DNA of 64,000 nucleotides from Streptomyces sp. NBC_00568. GTDB lineage: Bacteria; Actinomycetota; Actinomycetes; Streptomycetales; Streptomycetaceae. The DNA lies in assembly GCF_026341855.1 (NCBI RefSeq), contig NZ_JAPENW010000001.1, forward strand, positions 3,091,001-3,155,000, in the 5' to 3' direction. Position 1 is the stretch's first letter; the number at the start of each line of letters is the position of its first letter. This document shows positions 25,999-36,416 of this stretch, one piece after another. The translations under genes were made by a program, and so were the position numbers. Under the pieces are notes generated by a model. That model was not told where the DNA came from and did not search any database. It saw only the letters and a program-made list of their open reading frames with translations.

Positions 25999-27198
25999 CT
26001 ACTCCGCGGAGGCGTCGAGGGCCCGCAGCACGTCCGCCACCAGGTCCTCGGGATCCTCGGCACCGGCGGAGAAGCGGATGAAGCCTTCCGGGACCGCGTC
26101 CCCGCCCCAGCGGCCGCGCCGCTCGGCCGTGGACCGCACCCCGCCGAAGCTGGTGGCGTCGTCGACCAGGCGCAGCGCATCGAGGAAGCGCTCGGCACGC
26201 GCGCGTGTGGGCAGCGTGAAGGAGACCACGCATCCGAAGCGGCGCATCTGCTGTGACGCGATCTTGTGCGACGGGTCGTCGGGCAGCCCCGGGTAGCGCA
26301 GCCCCGTCACCTCGGGCCGATCCCGCAGGGCCTCGGCGATCGTCCTGGCGTTGGCGGTCTGCCGGTGGGCCCTCAGCTGGAGCGTGGCGAGCGAACGGTG
26401 GGCGAGCCAGGCCTCCATCGGGCCGGGGATGGCTCCGACGACCTTCCGCCAGCGTCGTACGGGAGCCATCAGCGCGGCGTCCCGCCCGGTGACGTATCCC
26501 AGGAGGATGTCGCCGTGCCCGGTGAGCATCTTGGTGCCGCTGGCCACGGAGAAGTCGGCACCCAGCTCCAGCGGGCGCTGTCCGAGCGGGGTCGCCAGCG
26601 TGTTGTCGACGGCGACGAGCGTGCCCTGCGCGTGTGCGGCAGCGACGAGGCGTCGCAGATCACAGACGTCGAGGCCCGGGTTGGACGGCGTCTCGATCCA
26701 CAGCAGCTTCGCGCCGTCGAGGACCTCCAGCTGGGCATCGCCGGCGGTGGGGGCGGTGCGCACCTCGATGCCGTACGCGGTCAGCTGCTCGCGCACCAGC
26801 GGCAGCACCTGGTAGCCGTCGTCGGGCAGGACGACGATGTCGCCGGCGCGCAGTTGGGAGAAGAGCACCGCGGAGATGGCGGCCATGCCCGAGGGGAAGG
26901 CGAGCGTTTCCACGGAGTCCTGGCCGGGCGCTTCCAACTCGCCGATGGCGCGCTCCAGGAGCGTCCAGGTCGGGTTCTCGTCACGGCCGTAGGTGTACGG
27001 GCCGGTGGGCTCGCCGGGCAGATGGAAGTGCGCGGCGAAGACCGGGCCGGGAAGGGTCGGCTCGTACTTGACGGGCTCGGGCAGCCCGGCTCGCACCGCG
27101 CGGGTGCCGTCGCCCCGCACCGTCGCGCGCGTGTCCTCGCTCCGGCCCGCCGGGCCCGCGCCCTCACCGCTCGCCGTGACGGAATCCCCTGACGTCAT
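25999..27198 (-). CDS. Cystathionine gamma-lyase/synthase-like PLP enzyme
   Basis: 399 aa. It belongs to the Cys/Met-metabolism PLP family: YTYGRDENPTWTLLERAIGELE is the family entry motif (YGRxxNPT), WIETPSNPGLDV and AVDNTLATPLGQRPLELGAD flank the cofactor site, and the PLP lysine is in SGTKMLTGHGD. It catalyses gamma- or beta-elimination/replacement on cysteine, homocysteine or O-acyl-homoserine precursors; which one cannot be told. ATG 27198 overlaps the ptpA stop (ATGA), so it is translationally coupled to ptpA. The N-terminal 35 residues are an Ala/Gly/Thr-rich extension. Confidence 0.88.
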   Translation of the reverse strand: MTSGDSVTASGEGAGPAGRSEDTRATVRGDGTRAVRAGLPEPVKYEPTLPGPVFAAHFHLPGEPTGPYTYGRDENPTWTLLERAIGELEAPGQDSVETLAFPSGMAAISAVLFSQLRAGDIVVLPDDGYQVLPLVREQLTAYGIEVRTAPTAGDAQLEVLDGAKLLWIETPSNPGLDVCDLRRLVAAAHAQGTLVAVDNTLATPLGQRPLELGADFSVASGTKMLTGHGDILLGYVTGRDAALMAPVRRWRKVVGAIPGPMEAWLAHRSLATLQLRAHRQTANARTIAEALRDRPEVTGLRYPGLPDDPSHKIASQQMRRFGCVVSFTLPTRARAERFLDALRLVDDATSFGGVRSTAERRGRWGGDAVPEGFIRFSAGAEDPEDLVADVLRALDASAE

Positions 27199-27686
27199 GC
27201 CTCTCGTCCTCCCACTTGCTCTCGTACCGCGGCGAGCAATCCGGGGCTCGCCGCCTCCACCATCTCAAGACATTCCTCGAAGCCGTCCATATGTCCGTAA
27301 TACGGATCGGGGACGTCCAGATCGTCGCCCGCGGCGGGGTCGTACGAGCGCAGCAGCCGGACCTTCGCCGCGTCCTCGGCAGTGGTCGCGAGCCGGCGCA
27401 GGGCCTTGAGATGGCCGGTGTCCAGGGCGATGACGAGATCGAGACGGGAGAACCACGAGGCCTGGAACTGCCGGGCCGCGTGGTCGCTCTCGTAGCCACC
27501 CGCCTCCAGCACGGCGACGGTGCGCTCGTCCGCGCCGTCGCCCTCGTGCCAGCCGCCCGTCCCCGCGCTGTCGACCTCGACCAGCTCGTCGAGTCCGGCT
27601 TCCGTCACATGGGCGCGGAAGACGGACTCGGCCATCGGCGAGCGGCAGATGTTGCCGGTGCAGACGAAGCAGACGCGATAGGGCAT
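27195..27686 (-). CDS. ptpA: Low-molecular-weight protein-tyrosine phosphatase
   Basis: 163 aa, family length. The P-loop CTGNICRS (nucleophile Cys9, Arg15) is directly at the N-terminus, and the general-acid aspartate is in VPDPYYGHMDGF. Streptomyces PtpA dephosphorylates tyrosyl proteins and influences secondary metabolism. It is the second gene of a three-gene minus-strand operon: holin-like membrane protein, 9-nt gap, ptpA, then ATGA overlap with the PLP lyase. Confidence 0.95.
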   Translation of the reverse strand: MPYRVCFVCTGNICRSPMAESVFRAHVTEAGLDELVEVDSAGTGGWHEGDGADERTVAVLEAGGYESDHAARQFQASWFSRLDLVIALDTGHLKALRRLATTAEDAAKVRLLRSYDPAAGDDLDVPDPYYGHMDGFEECLEMVEAASPGLLAAVREQVGGREA

Positions 27687-27695
27687 GGAGCTCTC

Positions 27696-28079
27696 TCAGT
27701 CGTTGTCGCCGTCGGGCAGGACGACGTTGAGCGCCCAGGAGACGACGGAGATGATCAGGCCGCCCAGGACGGCGGTCCAGAAGCCCTCCACATGGAAGCT
27801 CAGGTCGAGTTCGTCGGCGAGCCAGGAGGTGAGCAGCAGCATCAGGGCGTTCACCACGAGGGTGATCAGGCCGAGCGTGAGGATGAAGAGCGGGAAGGTC
27901 AGTACCTTCACGATCGGCTTGACCAGGAAGTTCACCAGTCCGAAGACCAGCGCGACGAGAAGGAGCGTGGCTATCTTCTTGCCTGTGCTGTCGCCCGTCA
28001 GGGTGATCTTGTCCAGGAGCCAGACGGCGACGGCCAGGGCCCCCGCGTTGGCGAGCGTCTTGACTACGAAATTCTTCAT
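27696..28079 (-). CDS. Small membrane protein, PF04020 (phage-holin 4-2 like)
   Basis: 127 aa from ATG 28079. Four hydrophobic segments: ANAGALAVAVWLLDKITL, IATLLLVALVFGLVNFLVKP, VLTFPLFILTLGLITLVVNA, FWTAVLGGLIISVVSWALNV. The pattern G-VN-LVKP-LT-P-TLGL--LV-NA-ML is the signature of the PF04020 family, widespread in bacteria and of unknown function despite the holin name. It precedes ptpA by 9 nt and is divergent from the cupin gene. Confidence 0.85.
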   Translation of the reverse strand: MKNFVVKTLANAGALAVAVWLLDKITLTGDSTGKKIATLLLVALVFGLVNFLVKPIVKVLTFPLFILTLGLITLVVNALMLLLTSWLADELDLSFHVEGFWTAVLGGLIISVVSWALNVVLPDGDND

Positions 28080-28161
28080 GTGTCTGATCGTGGCAGAAGA
28101 GATCGACTGGCAAGAAGGGGCTGTGGACACAGCCTGTGGCGTACGAGAGCGGACGAGGGCG

Positions 28162-28479
28162 ATGAAGGCATTCCGACTGGATGAGCTGGAGGCGGAGCGC
28201 GCCGCCAACGATGGCGCCTACCTGCAGTTTCTGCGCGAGCGGAACATGTCGGTCGGGCTGTACGCGCTCGACGCGGGCGGGCTCGACCCGCAGAAGCCGC
28301 ACGCGCAGGACGAGGTGTATTTCGTGGTGAGCGGACGTGCGGCGATCACGGTCGGCCTGGAGACCACCCAGGTGGCGCGGGGCAGTGTCGTGTACGTACC
28401 CGCGGGGGTCGCCCACAAGTTCCACCACATCACGGAGGATCTGCGGGTCCTGGTGGTGTTCTCTCCGCCCGAGAGCTGA
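28162..28479 (+). CDS. Small cupin-domain protein
   Basis: 105 aa, one cupin barrel. Motif 1 is HAQDEVYFVVSGRAAI (metal ligands His and Glu) and motif 2 PAGVAHKFHH. The function of such single-domain cupins ranges from sugar isomerase-like to sensory proteins, and is not known here. ATG 28162 is preferred over in-frame GTG codons upstream. It is divergent from the PF04020 gene. Confidence 0.8.
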   Translation: MKAFRLDELEAERAANDGAYLQFLRERNMSVGLYALDAGGLDPQKPHAQDEVYFVVSGRAAITVGLETTQVARGSVVYVPAGVAHKFHHITEDLRVLVVFSPPES

Positions 28480-28643
28480 CCTGCGTCTCAGGGTTCCCTA
28501 GGGGGACGGTCAGGGGAGGACAAGGGGTGCGGGGCCACCGCACGGCCCCCTCTCCGACCTAGCATCGGATGCGAGACACAAGAGAACCCGGAATCGGTGT
28601 CCCGGTGTTGGGGCCACGGGCGAGGAGAGGTAAGGACAGGGCG

Positions 28644-28856
28644 ATGCGAGAGATCTTCAACGGTATGCCGTGGTGGGTGAAGTGGGTCGCGGTGCCGGTC
28701 ATCGCCCTGGTGGTGTTCGGCGGCCTGATAGCGAGCGTCGTCAGCTTCGTCGTCCTCGTGCTCTTCAAGGTGCTCATCTTCGTGGCGCTCGTCGGCGGGC
28801 TGATCTACATCGTGCGGAAGTTCATGTCGAGTTCGTCCTCGCGCAGCGACTGGTGA
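28644..28856 (+). CDS. Small membrane protein of the DUF5326 type
   Basis: 70 aa from ATG 28644 (GGACAGGG upstream). It begins MREIFNGMPWWVKWVAVPVI, has two hydrophobic segments separated by a short turn and ends with a Ser-rich basic tail. It is recognised as a Streptomyces-restricted DUF5326 family; no function is known. A hairpin with AGGGAACC/GGTTCCCT follows at 28897-28915. Confidence 0.8.
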   Translation: MREIFNGMPWWVKWVAVPVIALVVFGGLIASVVSFVVLVLFKVLIFVALVGGLIYIVRKFMSSSSSRSDW

Positions 28857-28896
28857 GGCGCGAGAGGGTGAGCGGGAGGTAACGGCGAAAGGGGAA

Positions 28897-28915
28897 AGGG
28901 AACCCAAGGTTCCCT
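28897..28915 (+). terminator. Hairpin behind the DUF5326 gene
   Basis: 8-bp perfect stem (28897-28904 with 28908-28915), CAA loop, 41 nt past the stop codon. Confidence 0.5.
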
Positions 28916-28983
28916 CGGGCGAGGGAAGTTTTCCGGCGAGGCCGTATGTCGGCCGTGACTGGCGGTTAAAGTCCGGAATTCGA

Positions 28984-29003
28984 CGCGGGGGTCGACCCCC
29001 GCG
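28984..29003. other. 20-bp perfect palindrome upstream of ssgR
   Basis: Perfect dyad with arm CGCGGGGGTC, in the gap between the DUF5326 gene and ssgR, just before the long in-frame ssgR extension. It may be an operator or hairpin; nothing decides between them. Confidence 0.35.
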
Positions 29004-29423
29004 GGCAGCGCACAGCCCCCTCCCGTGTTCCCCGCACGGGCGGTCCTCCTCGCGCTTCGGGAGTGCCCCTTGGCCACGGTTGACACCGCACCCGCACCAT
29101 CAATCGCTCCGCCCTTCCGGCGATCGGGCATGCCAGCGGCGGCACGCGTTCCACCGGTCCAGCCGCGCACCTCGCCGGGGGAGCCGCCTCCTTCACGTTC
29201 CGCGCCGGTTCCGCCGGCGGAACCGGCGCCGCCGCTGACTACGACGGTGGAGACACCCACGCGGCGCGCCCTGCCGGCGGACGGGCTCACCGGGCGCACA
29301 CTGCCGTCGGTGACCCGCAGTCCGCGCTCTCCGGCCTCCGGGGCGGCACGGCTCGCCCGAACCCTTCCGGCGGAGTCCGAAGCCACCCCGCTGGATTCCC
29401 ACTCCACCACGCTGATCGGCTCG

Positions 29424-30149
29424 GTGCAGCGGGCGATGCGTCTGCTGGAGGCCGTCGCCTCGCGGGAACAGGGCGCACCCGCCAAACAGCTCGCCCGGGA
29501 GGCGGGACTCGCGCTGCCGACCGCGTACCACCTGCTACGCACCCTTGTTCACGAGGGCTATCTGCGCCGGGACAGAGGGCTGTTCTACCTCGGTGAGGCC
29601 GCCGAGCGGCTGAGCAGCAGCGGAGCCCAGCAGAAACGTCGCAGCACGGTGAGTGACACGCTCGCGCACTGGCGCGACGCGATCGGCGCCCCCGTGTACT
29701 ACGCGATCTACCGCGAGGGCGAGATCGAGGTCGTGTGCGTCGCCGACACTCCGGCGAATCCCGCGGTCGTGGAGTGGGCCGACTTCCGGGAGACCGCGCA
29801 CGCCCATGCGATCGGCCAGTGTCTGCTGTCCCAGCTGGACGACAAGTCCCGGCGGGACCACCTCGATCGCTACCCGGTGCAGTCGATCACCCCCTACACG
29901 GTGCGTGACAAGGACCGCCTCCTGCGGCGCCTCGAACGGACGGGGCGGATGGAACCGGTGGTCGAGCGGCAGGAGTACGCGCTGGGCGCGGTCTGTGCCG
30001 CGATCCCGATCACGGCGGGCAGTACCGCCGCGACCATGGCCATTTCCTTCCCGTCCCACCAGGTCGACCGGCTGCTTCCCGCGGCACACAAGTTGCAGAG
30101 CGAGATCGGCAGGCTGCTAGGGACACTCGCCATCTCTATCAGTATCTGA
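29424..30149 (+). CDS. ssgR: IclR-type activator of ssgA
   Basis: 241 aa from GTG 29424. The winged HTH starts at once (VQRAMRLLEAVASREQGAPA, then LAREAGLALPTAYHLLRTL), followed by an IclR effector domain with PVYYAIYREGEIEVV and HAHAIGQCLLSQLDD. It lies just upstream of ssgA, the arrangement in S. coelicolor where SsgR activates ssgA for sporulation-specific septation. The frame stays open with Streptomyces-like codon bias back to GTG 29025, encoding a Pro/Ala/Arg-rich extension of 133 residues; TTG 29070 has a GGGAG 6 nt upstream. A longer form is therefore possible, and the start is uncertain. Confidence 0.85.
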   Translation: MQRAMRLLEAVASREQGAPAKQLAREAGLALPTAYHLLRTLVHEGYLRRDRGLFYLGEAAERLSSSGAQQKRRSTVSDTLAHWRDAIGAPVYYAIYREGEIEVVCVADTPANPAVVEWADFRETAHAHAIGQCLLSQLDDKSRRDHLDRYPVQSITPYTVRDKDRLLRRLERTGRMEPVVERQEYALGAVCAAIPITAGSTAATMAISFPSHQVDRLLPAAHKLQSEIGRLLGTLAISISI

Positions 30150-30249
30150 AAACTCACTCCTTGTGATCTGTCGTGCACGTTGAGCAAGATTTCCAGCAGT
30201 GTCAGGGGGACGATTCCTGGCCAGTCGAAGGCAAACGACGGGGTAGGCG

Positions 30250-30687
30250 ATGCGCGAGTCGGTGCAGGCAGAGGTCATGATGAGCTTCCTCGTGTCCGAG
30301 GAGCTGTCCTTCCGCATTCCGGTGGAGCTGCGATACGAGACCTGTGATCCGTACGCGGTGCGGTTGACCTTCCACTTGCCCGGAGACGCGCCCGTGACCT
30401 GGGCGTTCGGGCGGGAGCTGCTGATCGACGGGGTGGGCAGGCCATGTGGCGACGGGGATGTGCACATCGCTCCGGCCGACCCGGAGGCGTTCGGTGAGGT
30501 GCTGATCCGGCTTCAGGTCGGGGGAGATCACGCGCTGTTCCGGTCCGGGGCCGCGCCGCTCGTCGCCTTCCTCGACCGTACGGACAAGCTGGTGCCGCTC
30601 GGGCAGGAGCGATCCCTCGCCGGTTTCGACACATCTCTCGACGAAGCGCTCGACCGCATCCTGGCGGAGGAGCAGAGCGCGGGCTGA
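30250..30687 (+). CDS. ssgA: Sporulation and cell-division regulator SsgA
   Basis: 145 aa. The start MRESVQAEVMMSFLVSEELS and the core FHLPGDAPVTWAFGRELL are near-identical, from memory, to SsgA of S. coelicolor. SALP-family proteins fold like whirly proteins; SsgA localises to future septum and branch sites and recruits SsgB, which positions FtsZ. The gene follows ssgR with a 100-nt gap. The protein is slightly longer than the roughly 136 aa family norm. The C-terminal LDEALDRILAEEQ helix is conserved. Confidence 0.96.
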   Translation: MRESVQAEVMMSFLVSEELSFRIPVELRYETCDPYAVRLTFHLPGDAPVTWAFGRELLIDGVGRPCGDGDVHIAPADPEAFGEVLIRLQVGGDHALFRSGAAPLVAFLDRTDKLVPLGQERSLAGFDTSLDEALDRILAEEQSAG

Positions 30688-30771
30688 AGCGCCCCCGTGC
30701 CCCTGAGCGGAGTAACGCTTCCTCAAAAGGGTCTCGTGTGGCGCACGGTTCCGGCGCTTCCGGCGGACGGC

Positions 30772-32289
30772 TCAGTGCTTGCGGCGGCGGCCCTTCCCGC
30801 TCCGTGCCGGTGTCAGGGCACCCGCGGGCGCGACGGGGCCGGTCGCGGTCCCTTCACGGTCCGCGGCGACCACGAGGGCGGCCAGCGCGGTCGTCACCGG
30901 CACGGCGGCGACCAGGCCGATCGATCCGACCAGGGTGCGCACGATCTCCTCGGCGACCAGTTCGCTGTTGGCCACGGTGCCCACGCTGCTCTGCGCGATC
31001 GAGAAGAGCAGCAGCAGCGGCAGTGCGGCGCCCGCGTAGGCCAGGACGAGCGTGTTGACGACCGACGCGATGTGGTCGCGGCCGATCCGGATGCCCGCGC
31101 GGTAGAGGCCACGCCAGCCCATCGTGGGGTTGGCCTCGTGCAGTTCCCATACCGCGGACGTCTGCGTCACCGTCACATCGTCGAGAACACCGAGCGAACC
31201 GATGATGACTCCGGCCAGCAGCAGACCGCTCATGTCGATGGACGGGTACAGGCCGTGGATCAGACCGGTGTTGTCGTCCGTGTTGCCGGTCAGCACGGCC
31301 CAGTCGATGAAGACCGAGCCGAGAATGCCGATCAGCACGAGTGAGAGCAGGGTGCCGACCACCGCCACGGATGTCCGGGCCGACAGACCATGGCACATGT
31401 AGAGCGCGATCAGCATGATCGCGCTGGACCCGACGACGGCCACGACCAGTGGGTTCGAGCCCTGCAGGATCGCCGGCAGGATGAAGAAGTTCAGGATCAT
31501 GAAGCTGATGGCCAGGGCGATCAGTGCCATGACGCCACGCATCCGGCCGACGACCACGACGACCACGGCGAAGATCCCGGCGAGCAGCGTCAGGGGAAGC
31601 TTCCGGTTCGCGTCCGTGACCGAGTACTGGAGGTCCTTGGGGGCGGAGGGCTCGTACGCGACGACGACTTTCTCGCCCTGGTGCAACTGCCGTGACTGGT
31701 CCGGCTGAACGATCTCGGTGAACGTGCGGCCCTTGTCCTTGCCGGTGTCGATCCGGATCGTCGCCTTCTTGCATTCACCCGTCGCCTGCTGCTGGGCGGA
31801 GGAGCCCTCGGCGGTGGAGGTGTCGCCCGTCGGGGTCTCCCCCGAGGCGTTCACGGACTTGCAGTCCACCTGGTCGATCCTGGTGACCGTCGCCTGCTGG
31901 GTCTGCCGGTCGAAGCCGACACCGGTGCGCTCGTGGGAGGGGGCACCGCCGGGCCACAGCACCACGAGACCCACCGCGACCGCGGCCGCGAAGGGGATCA
32001 GTACCGCGGCGATGACCTTGCGCAGGTGCTTGGACACCGGTGCGGCAGGGCCGTGGCTGTGCGAGTGCCCGTGCCCGCCGCCCTGACCTCCGCCATGTCC
32101 GTCGCCGGCGCCCGGCCCGCGTTCGCCGCCATGACCGTTTCGACCGCCGTCCGGTCCGGAACCATGGCCACCACCCGGCCCGTGCCCGTGTCCATGCCCG
32201 TTGCCGGAACCATGTCCGTGGCCGTCGTCGGAGCCCGGACGGCGCGGAGGATCGGACGGTGGGAACGGGGATCGCTGGGGTGCTGTCAC
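30772..32289 (-). CDS. YibE/F-family membrane protein with His/Gly-rich N-terminus
   Basis: 505 aa. Residues 20-85 are an extreme Gly/His/Asp repeat (DGHGHGSGNGHGHGHG-like), a probable metal-binding or flexible cytoplasmic tail. One TM (about 95-112) precedes an extracytoplasmic beta-rich domain with the KVVVAYEP-SAP motif, then about seven TMs of the YibE/F fold (LLAGIFAVVVVVVGRMRGVM; GVLDDVTVTQTSAVWEL; MGWRGLYRAGIRIGRDHIAS). YibE/F proteins are of uncertain function, possibly transport. It is divergent from thiC and convergent with ssgA. Confidence 0.85.
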   Translation of the reverse strand: MTAPQRSPFPPSDPPRRPGSDDGHGHGSGNGHGHGHGPGGGHGSGPDGGRNGHGGERGPGAGDGHGGGQGGGHGHSHSHGPAAPVSKHLRKVIAAVLIPFAAAVAVGLVVLWPGGAPSHERTGVGFDRQTQQATVTRIDQVDCKSVNASGETPTGDTSTAEGSSAQQQATGECKKATIRIDTGKDKGRTFTEIVQPDQSRQLHQGEKVVVAYEPSAPKDLQYSVTDANRKLPLTLLAGIFAVVVVVVGRMRGVMALIALAISFMILNFFILPAILQGSNPLVVAVVGSSAIMLIALYMCHGLSARTSVAVVGTLLSLVLIGILGSVFIDWAVLTGNTDDNTGLIHGLYPSIDMSGLLLAGVIIGSLGVLDDVTVTQTSAVWELHEANPTMGWRGLYRAGIRIGRDHIASVVNTLVLAYAGAALPLLLLFSIAQSSVGTVANSELVAEEIVRTLVGSIGLVAAVPVTTALAALVVAADREGTATGPVAPAGALTPARSGKGRRRKH

Positions 32290-32366
32290 CGACCGATCAT
32301 CGCAAGAACGACAAGGGCCCTCTGTTCACCGCGCCAAATATGACGCTAGCGTGGAGGCACCTTTGC

Positions 32367-34330
<1,964 letters not shown>

Positions 34331-34347
34331 GTCGTTCCACAGGGGCG

Positions 34348-34375
34348 CGGTCCGGGGCACGGAACGCCCGGACCG
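34348..34375. terminator. Terminator between thiC and the VOC gene
   Basis: 9-bp stem CGGTCCGGG (34348-34356) with its complement 34367-34375, 10-nt loop, between convergent stop codons. Confidence 0.6.
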
Positions 34376-34394
34376 TCGCCCTCGGCCCGCCCGG

Positions 34395-34790
34395 TCACGC
34401 CGCGGCGTCCTGTGGGTACCAGCGCAGTTCCACCGTGTTGCCGTCCGGGTCCTGGACGTAGACCGAGGTGGCGGAGCCCCGCGCGCCGAAGCGTGCGACG
34501 GGACCCTCAAGCACGGTGAGGGATCCCGACGCGATGACCTCGTCCCAGTCCAGCGGTTCCACGGTGAGACAGATGTGGTCGACGTTGGACTCCCCTCGGG
34601 GGCCGTCCACCAGGTCGATGATGGTTTCCGCGGTGATCCGCACCGACGGGAACGGGACCTGGCCGGCTCGCCACTCGGCGAGGCGTACAGGTGCCAGCCC
34701 GAGAAGTCCGGTGTAGAAGCCCAGGGACCGTTCGACGTCCTCGACGTTGAGGACCAGGTGGTCGAAGGCCTTCACGCGCAGCGCGGTCAC
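34395..34790 (-). CDS. VOC-family (glyoxalase/bleomycin-resistance fold) protein
   Basis: About 131 aa from GTG 34790, which overlaps the upstream gene's stop (GTGA) and has GGAG 5 nt upstream. There are two beta-alpha-beta-beta-beta modules: FDHLVLNVEDVERSLGFYTGLLGL at the start and the metal motif VYVQDPDGNTVELRWYPQ at the end (His, Glu ligands likely). The function is open: dioxygenase, glyoxalase-like or binding protein. Translational coupling to the DUF1801 gene suggests the two work together. Confidence 0.85.
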   Translation of the reverse strand: MTALRVKAFDHLVLNVEDVERSLGFYTGLLGLAPVRLAEWRAGQVPFPSVRITAETIIDLVDGPRGESNVDHICLTVEPLDWDEVIASGSLTVLEGPVARFGARGSATSVYVQDPDGNTVELRWYPQDAAA

Positions 34791-35149
34791 TTCGTCTCCA
34801 GGGCGACGGCGCGGCGGAGCCACTCACCGAAGAGGACGGGGTCGACCTCGTCGGTACGGCTGAGCTTCACCGAGGCCATCTGGCGGGCTCCGGCGATCAG
34901 TCGGCCCGATGGATCGGCCACCTCCTGGCCGCGCCAGAGGCCGAAGGTGACGTAGGACGTGTAGCCCTTGAGCAGGCAGACCGGTGTCTGACCGGGCTTG
35001 GCTCCGAGGCTCCAGGTGGGATGGCCGTGCCAGAGCGCGCCGGAGTCGTCGGGGAGGGCCGAGTCGATGACAGGCCGGATCTTCTCGCCGATGTCGCGCA
35101 GCGGGCCGTCGAGCCCGTTCAGGTAGGAGGTGATGTCCGAGGCGTTCAT
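34787..35149 (-). CDS. DUF1801 protein (YdhG/frataxin-like fold)
   Basis: 120 aa from ATG 35149. It begins MNASDITSYLNGLDGPLRDI and shows the DUF1801 core LWHGHPTWSLGAKPGQTPVC and YVTFGLWRG. Relatives in Bacillus (Fra-like) act as iron chaperones, so a small-molecule or iron-handling role is possible but not shown. It is first in a two-gene unit with the VOC gene (4-nt overlap) and divergent from a LysR gene, the probable regulator. Confidence 0.8.
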   Translation of the reverse strand: MNASDITSYLNGLDGPLRDIGEKIRPVIDSALPDDSGALWHGHPTWSLGAKPGQTPVCLLKGYTSYVTFGLWRGQEVADPSGRLIAGARQMASVKLSRTDEVDPVLFGEWLRRAVALETK

Positions 35150-35287
35150 GTGAGTCCTGTTCAGGAGGGGTGTCCCGGTCTCTCCAAGAGGGCCGGTTGG
35201 ACGCCTTCTACGATCCGCCGCGTCACCGAGGCCATCAAGGCATGATCGACGTACGACCGTTGAGCCAGATTTAACGCCGGGGGATTC

Positions 35288-36175
35288 ATGCTGGAGCGGC
35301 TGGAGATCGAGAGCTTCCTGACGCTGGCCGAGGAACTGCACTTCGGCCGGACCGCAGAGCGGTTGCTGATCACGACCGGGCGGGTCAGCCAGGTGATCAA
35401 GAAGCTTGAACGCAGGGTCGGCGGGCCCTTGTTCGAACGCAACAGCCGTTCCGTCCGGCTCACTCCGATCGGCCGGCAGTTGGCGGACGACCTGGTGCCG
35501 CTGGTCGCCGCGATGGAGACGGCGCTGCGAAGGGCGGCCGATGCCAGTCGTGGGGTCACCGGAGAGCTGCGGGTCGCCTTCCTCGGCGAATGGACGGCAC
35601 CCGCGCTGCTCAGGGCGGTCGGTCTGTTCGGTGAGCGGCACCCCGATTGCCGGGTCGATGTACGGGAGGTTCAGCTGTCCAACTCCCGCGCGAGTCTGGT
35701 GGACGGCTCGATCGACATCCTCCTCGCCTCGTTCCCCTTCGACGGCATGGCCTGCGGCCCGGCGCTGCTGCGGGAGAGACGGGTACTGGCCGTGGCGGCC
35801 GGTCATCCGCTCGCCGGCGAGGAGCGGGTGTCCGTCGAAGTACTCGCGGAGCACCCCGTGGTGCAGTACCCGGCGGTGACCTCCGCGGGCTTCAAACGGG
35901 ACCGCACACCGGACCGCACTCCTTCGGGCAGGCCCGTTCCCAAGGGCCCGGTCGGCGGGTCGTTCTCCGAAATGCTGACTCTGGTCGCGATGGGCCGGGG
36001 TGTCCTCCCGGTCGGGGAGCACTCCCGCCAGTACTACCCCCGGCCCGATGTCGCGTACGTGCCTCTTCACGACGCGCGGCCGATCGAACGGGGACTGGTG
36101 TGGAGGGAGGGCAACAGCACCGAGCGGGTGCGCGAGTTCGTTCGGGCCGCTACGGACGCGACCGGCTCCGCCTGA
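35288..36175 (+). CDS. LysR-family transcriptional regulator
   Basis: 295 aa. The N-terminal HTH reads [20 protein letters not shown], then [21 protein letters not shown] ([11 protein letters not shown] is the typical subgroup). The effector domain runs from about 92 to 290 ([36 protein letters not shown]). It is divergent from the DUF1801/VOC pair across 138 bp, the classical LysR arrangement. A heptamer tandem repeat begins 6 bp after its stop codon. Confidence 0.9.
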   Translation: MLERLEIESFLTLAEELHFGRTAERLLITTGRVSQVIKKLERRVGGPLFERNSRSVRLTPIGRQLADDLVPLVAAMETALRRAADASRGVTGELRVAFLGEWTAPALLRAVGLFGERHPDCRVDVREVQLSNSRASLVDGSIDILLASFPFDGMACGPALLRERRVLAVAAGHPLAGEERVSVEVLAEHPVVQYPAVTSAGFKRDRTPDRTPSGRPVPKGPVGGSFSEMLTLVAMGRGVLPVGEHSRQYYPRPDVAYVPLHDARPIERGLVWREGNSTERVREFVRAATDATGSA

Positions 36176-36180
36176 ACCGG

Positions 36181-36292
36181 AGCCGCGAGCCGCGAGCCGC
36201 GAGCCGGGAGCCGCGAGCCGGGAGTCGGGAGCCGCGAGCCGGGAGTCGGGAGCCGCGAGTCGGGAGTCGGGAGCCGGGAGCCGGGAGTCGGG
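36181..36292. repeat. Tandem heptamer repeat, 16 units
   Basis: Sixteen uninterrupted 7-bp units, each one of AGCCGCG, AGCCGGG or AGTCGGG, occupying 112 bp directly after the LysR gene (stop 36173-36175). Only two positions vary. As the unit is not a multiple of three, all frames read a Ser-Arg-Glu-Pro type repeat. It is a simple minisatellite, possibly variable between strains. Confidence 0.9.
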
Positions 36293-36416
36293 AGCTCGAC
36301 CCCATTCGCCGGGTGGTCCGTTTTCGGGGGCGGGAGCGGGGGGCTTGGGTCCGTCCGATGGGCGCGGATGCGTATCGGACGGTTCCGGTGCCGGGTTCTC
36401 TAGGCAGACTGGGCGC

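Noticed and set aside
36181..36292. CRISPR array
   Set aside because: Heptamers abut each other without spacers and no cas gene is near.
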